From the NCBI GenBank assembly GCA_017433825.1, contig JAFRGL010000017.1, positions 1 through 64,000 of the forward strand: a stretch of 64,000 nucleotides of DNA. The letters are read 5' to 3'. Position numbers and translations under genes: made by a program. The stretch comes from Eubacterium sp. (GTDB taxonomy: Bacteria; Bacillota; Clostridia; Lachnospirales; Lachnospiraceae). Position 1 is the first letter of the stretch; each line of letters starts with the position of its first letter. Positions 63,589-64,000 of the stretch are shown here, one piece after another. The notes beneath the pieces were generated by a model. The model worked only from the letters and a program-made list of their open reading frames with translations. It searched no databases and was not told where the DNA came from.

Positions 63589-64000
63589 TTATTTCATCGG
63601 ACGGAATCTGCCGAAAAGCAGAACCGGCTTATTGTTGCCCCTGCAGGCGCGGATAAGGCCGAAGAACCACATGACGATGGTGAAAATCAAGGCGGCAAGG
63701 CCAAGGACAAATAAAAACACTCCGAAGCCGACTGCGCCTGTGCCGCGGCCGTACATGGCGTAGCTGTAGGCACTCATAACCACGCCGGCGGAAACCACAG
63801 CCGCGCCGATGGAGTAGAGTATGAGAGCGCAGGTTGCCGTGATATTCATTAAAAGCGACTGGTTCAGGTGGGATTTGGCATATTCTTCCTTCCGGTCGCC
63901 GCCGATCATGGCAATCAGGAAGCCGATCCAGCCAAGGTAGCCGATGATGGCGGTCTGGCCGCGGTTTAAAATCGGCCGTTCCAACACCTGGTATTCGGCG
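63589..64000 (-). CDS. DUF4870-like membrane protein, start may lie off the edge
   Basis: At least 132 aa from GTG 63987, but the frame stays open to the window edge (upstream residues AEYQ), so the true start may be outside. Three hydrophobic helices (IIGYLGWIGFLIAMIGG, MNITATCALILYSIGAAVVSAG, VFLFVLGLAALIFTIVMWFFG) and the segment EEYAKSHLNQSLLMNI recall the DUF4870 family (EYxxxHxNQ motif), whose function is unknown. It precedes the DUF4139 gene by 35 bp on the same strand, so the two are probably co-transcribed. Confidence 0.6.
   Translation of the reverse strand, partial: AEYQVLERPILNRGQTAIIGYLGWIGFLIAMIGGDRKEEYAKSHLNQSLLMNITATCALILYSIGAAVVSAGVVMSAYSYAMYGRGTGAVGFGVFLFVLGLAALIFTIVMWFFGLIRACRGNNKPVLLFGRFRPMK

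Overview
This 64 kb stretch looks like chromosome of a Gram-positive gut clostridium, most likely a Lachnospiraceae-type Firmicute. The evidence is rpoB/rpoC with clostridial N-termini, sigma-A promoters of the TTGACA-17-TATAAT kind, strong AGGAGG ribosome sites, several lipoproteins with a Gram-positive lipobox, an oxygen-sensitive glycyl radical enzyme with its activase, and many families common in anaerobic Firmicutes. Base composition is moderately GC-rich. I see no rRNA, tRNA, CRISPR array, prophage or intact insertion sequence.

Layout. 1-278: tail of something to the left, with a terminator and two short direct repeats. 279-3945 (minus): XRE-TPR regulator, TldD, TldE. 4205-10114 (plus): small unknown proteins, a MATE exporter, an M6 metalloprotease lipoprotein, a DUF169 protein. 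10162-11817 (minus): DUF2804 protein and a CmpB-type membrane protein. 12030-20410 (plus): a repeat-rich surface protein, then a clostripain-like C11 peptidase, a lipoprotein built of the same modules as the peptidase tail, and a SLOG-like protein with four membrane helices. 20503-22595: a MoaF-like protein and a lipoprotein alpha/beta hydrolase facing each other across a long inverted-repeat element. 22721-28174 (plus): a cysteine-rich mini-protein, glycyl radical enzyme, activase and GH51 arabinofuranosidase. 28197-29951 (minus): methyltransferase and threonine aldolase. 30226-44182 (plus): rpoB, rpoC, polysaccharide deacetylase, a CobW-like GTPase fusion, pth, mfd. 44342-46960: copper ATPase with a fused CopZ. 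47195-50687: phosphoesterase, BioY, flavodoxin, DUF6440, DUF2971, thioesterase; then a broken phosphoesterase. 51255-53456: a candidate small RNA and an AAA+ ATPase carrying an RNA polymerase alpha-CTD-like domain. 53516-64000: lipoproteins, tandem flavodoxin protein, NlpC/P60-like protein, an ABC exporter fused to a GNAT acetyltransferase, an aspartoacylase-like enzyme, a DUF4139 protein with a zinc ribbon, and a membrane protein at the right edge.

How genes work together. The core block (transcription, peptidyl-tRNA recycling, transcription-coupled repair) is ordinary housekeeping, but rpoBC has no ribosomal protein genes beside it. The accessory parts hold the most unusual material: the C11 peptidase / lipoprotein / SLOG-4TM gene run, the alpha-CTD-AAA+ fusion behind a promoter-hairpin-terminator unit, the ABC-GNAT fusion, the CobW-DUF1980 fusion, and the copA-copZ fusion that keeps its own internal ribosome site and start codon.
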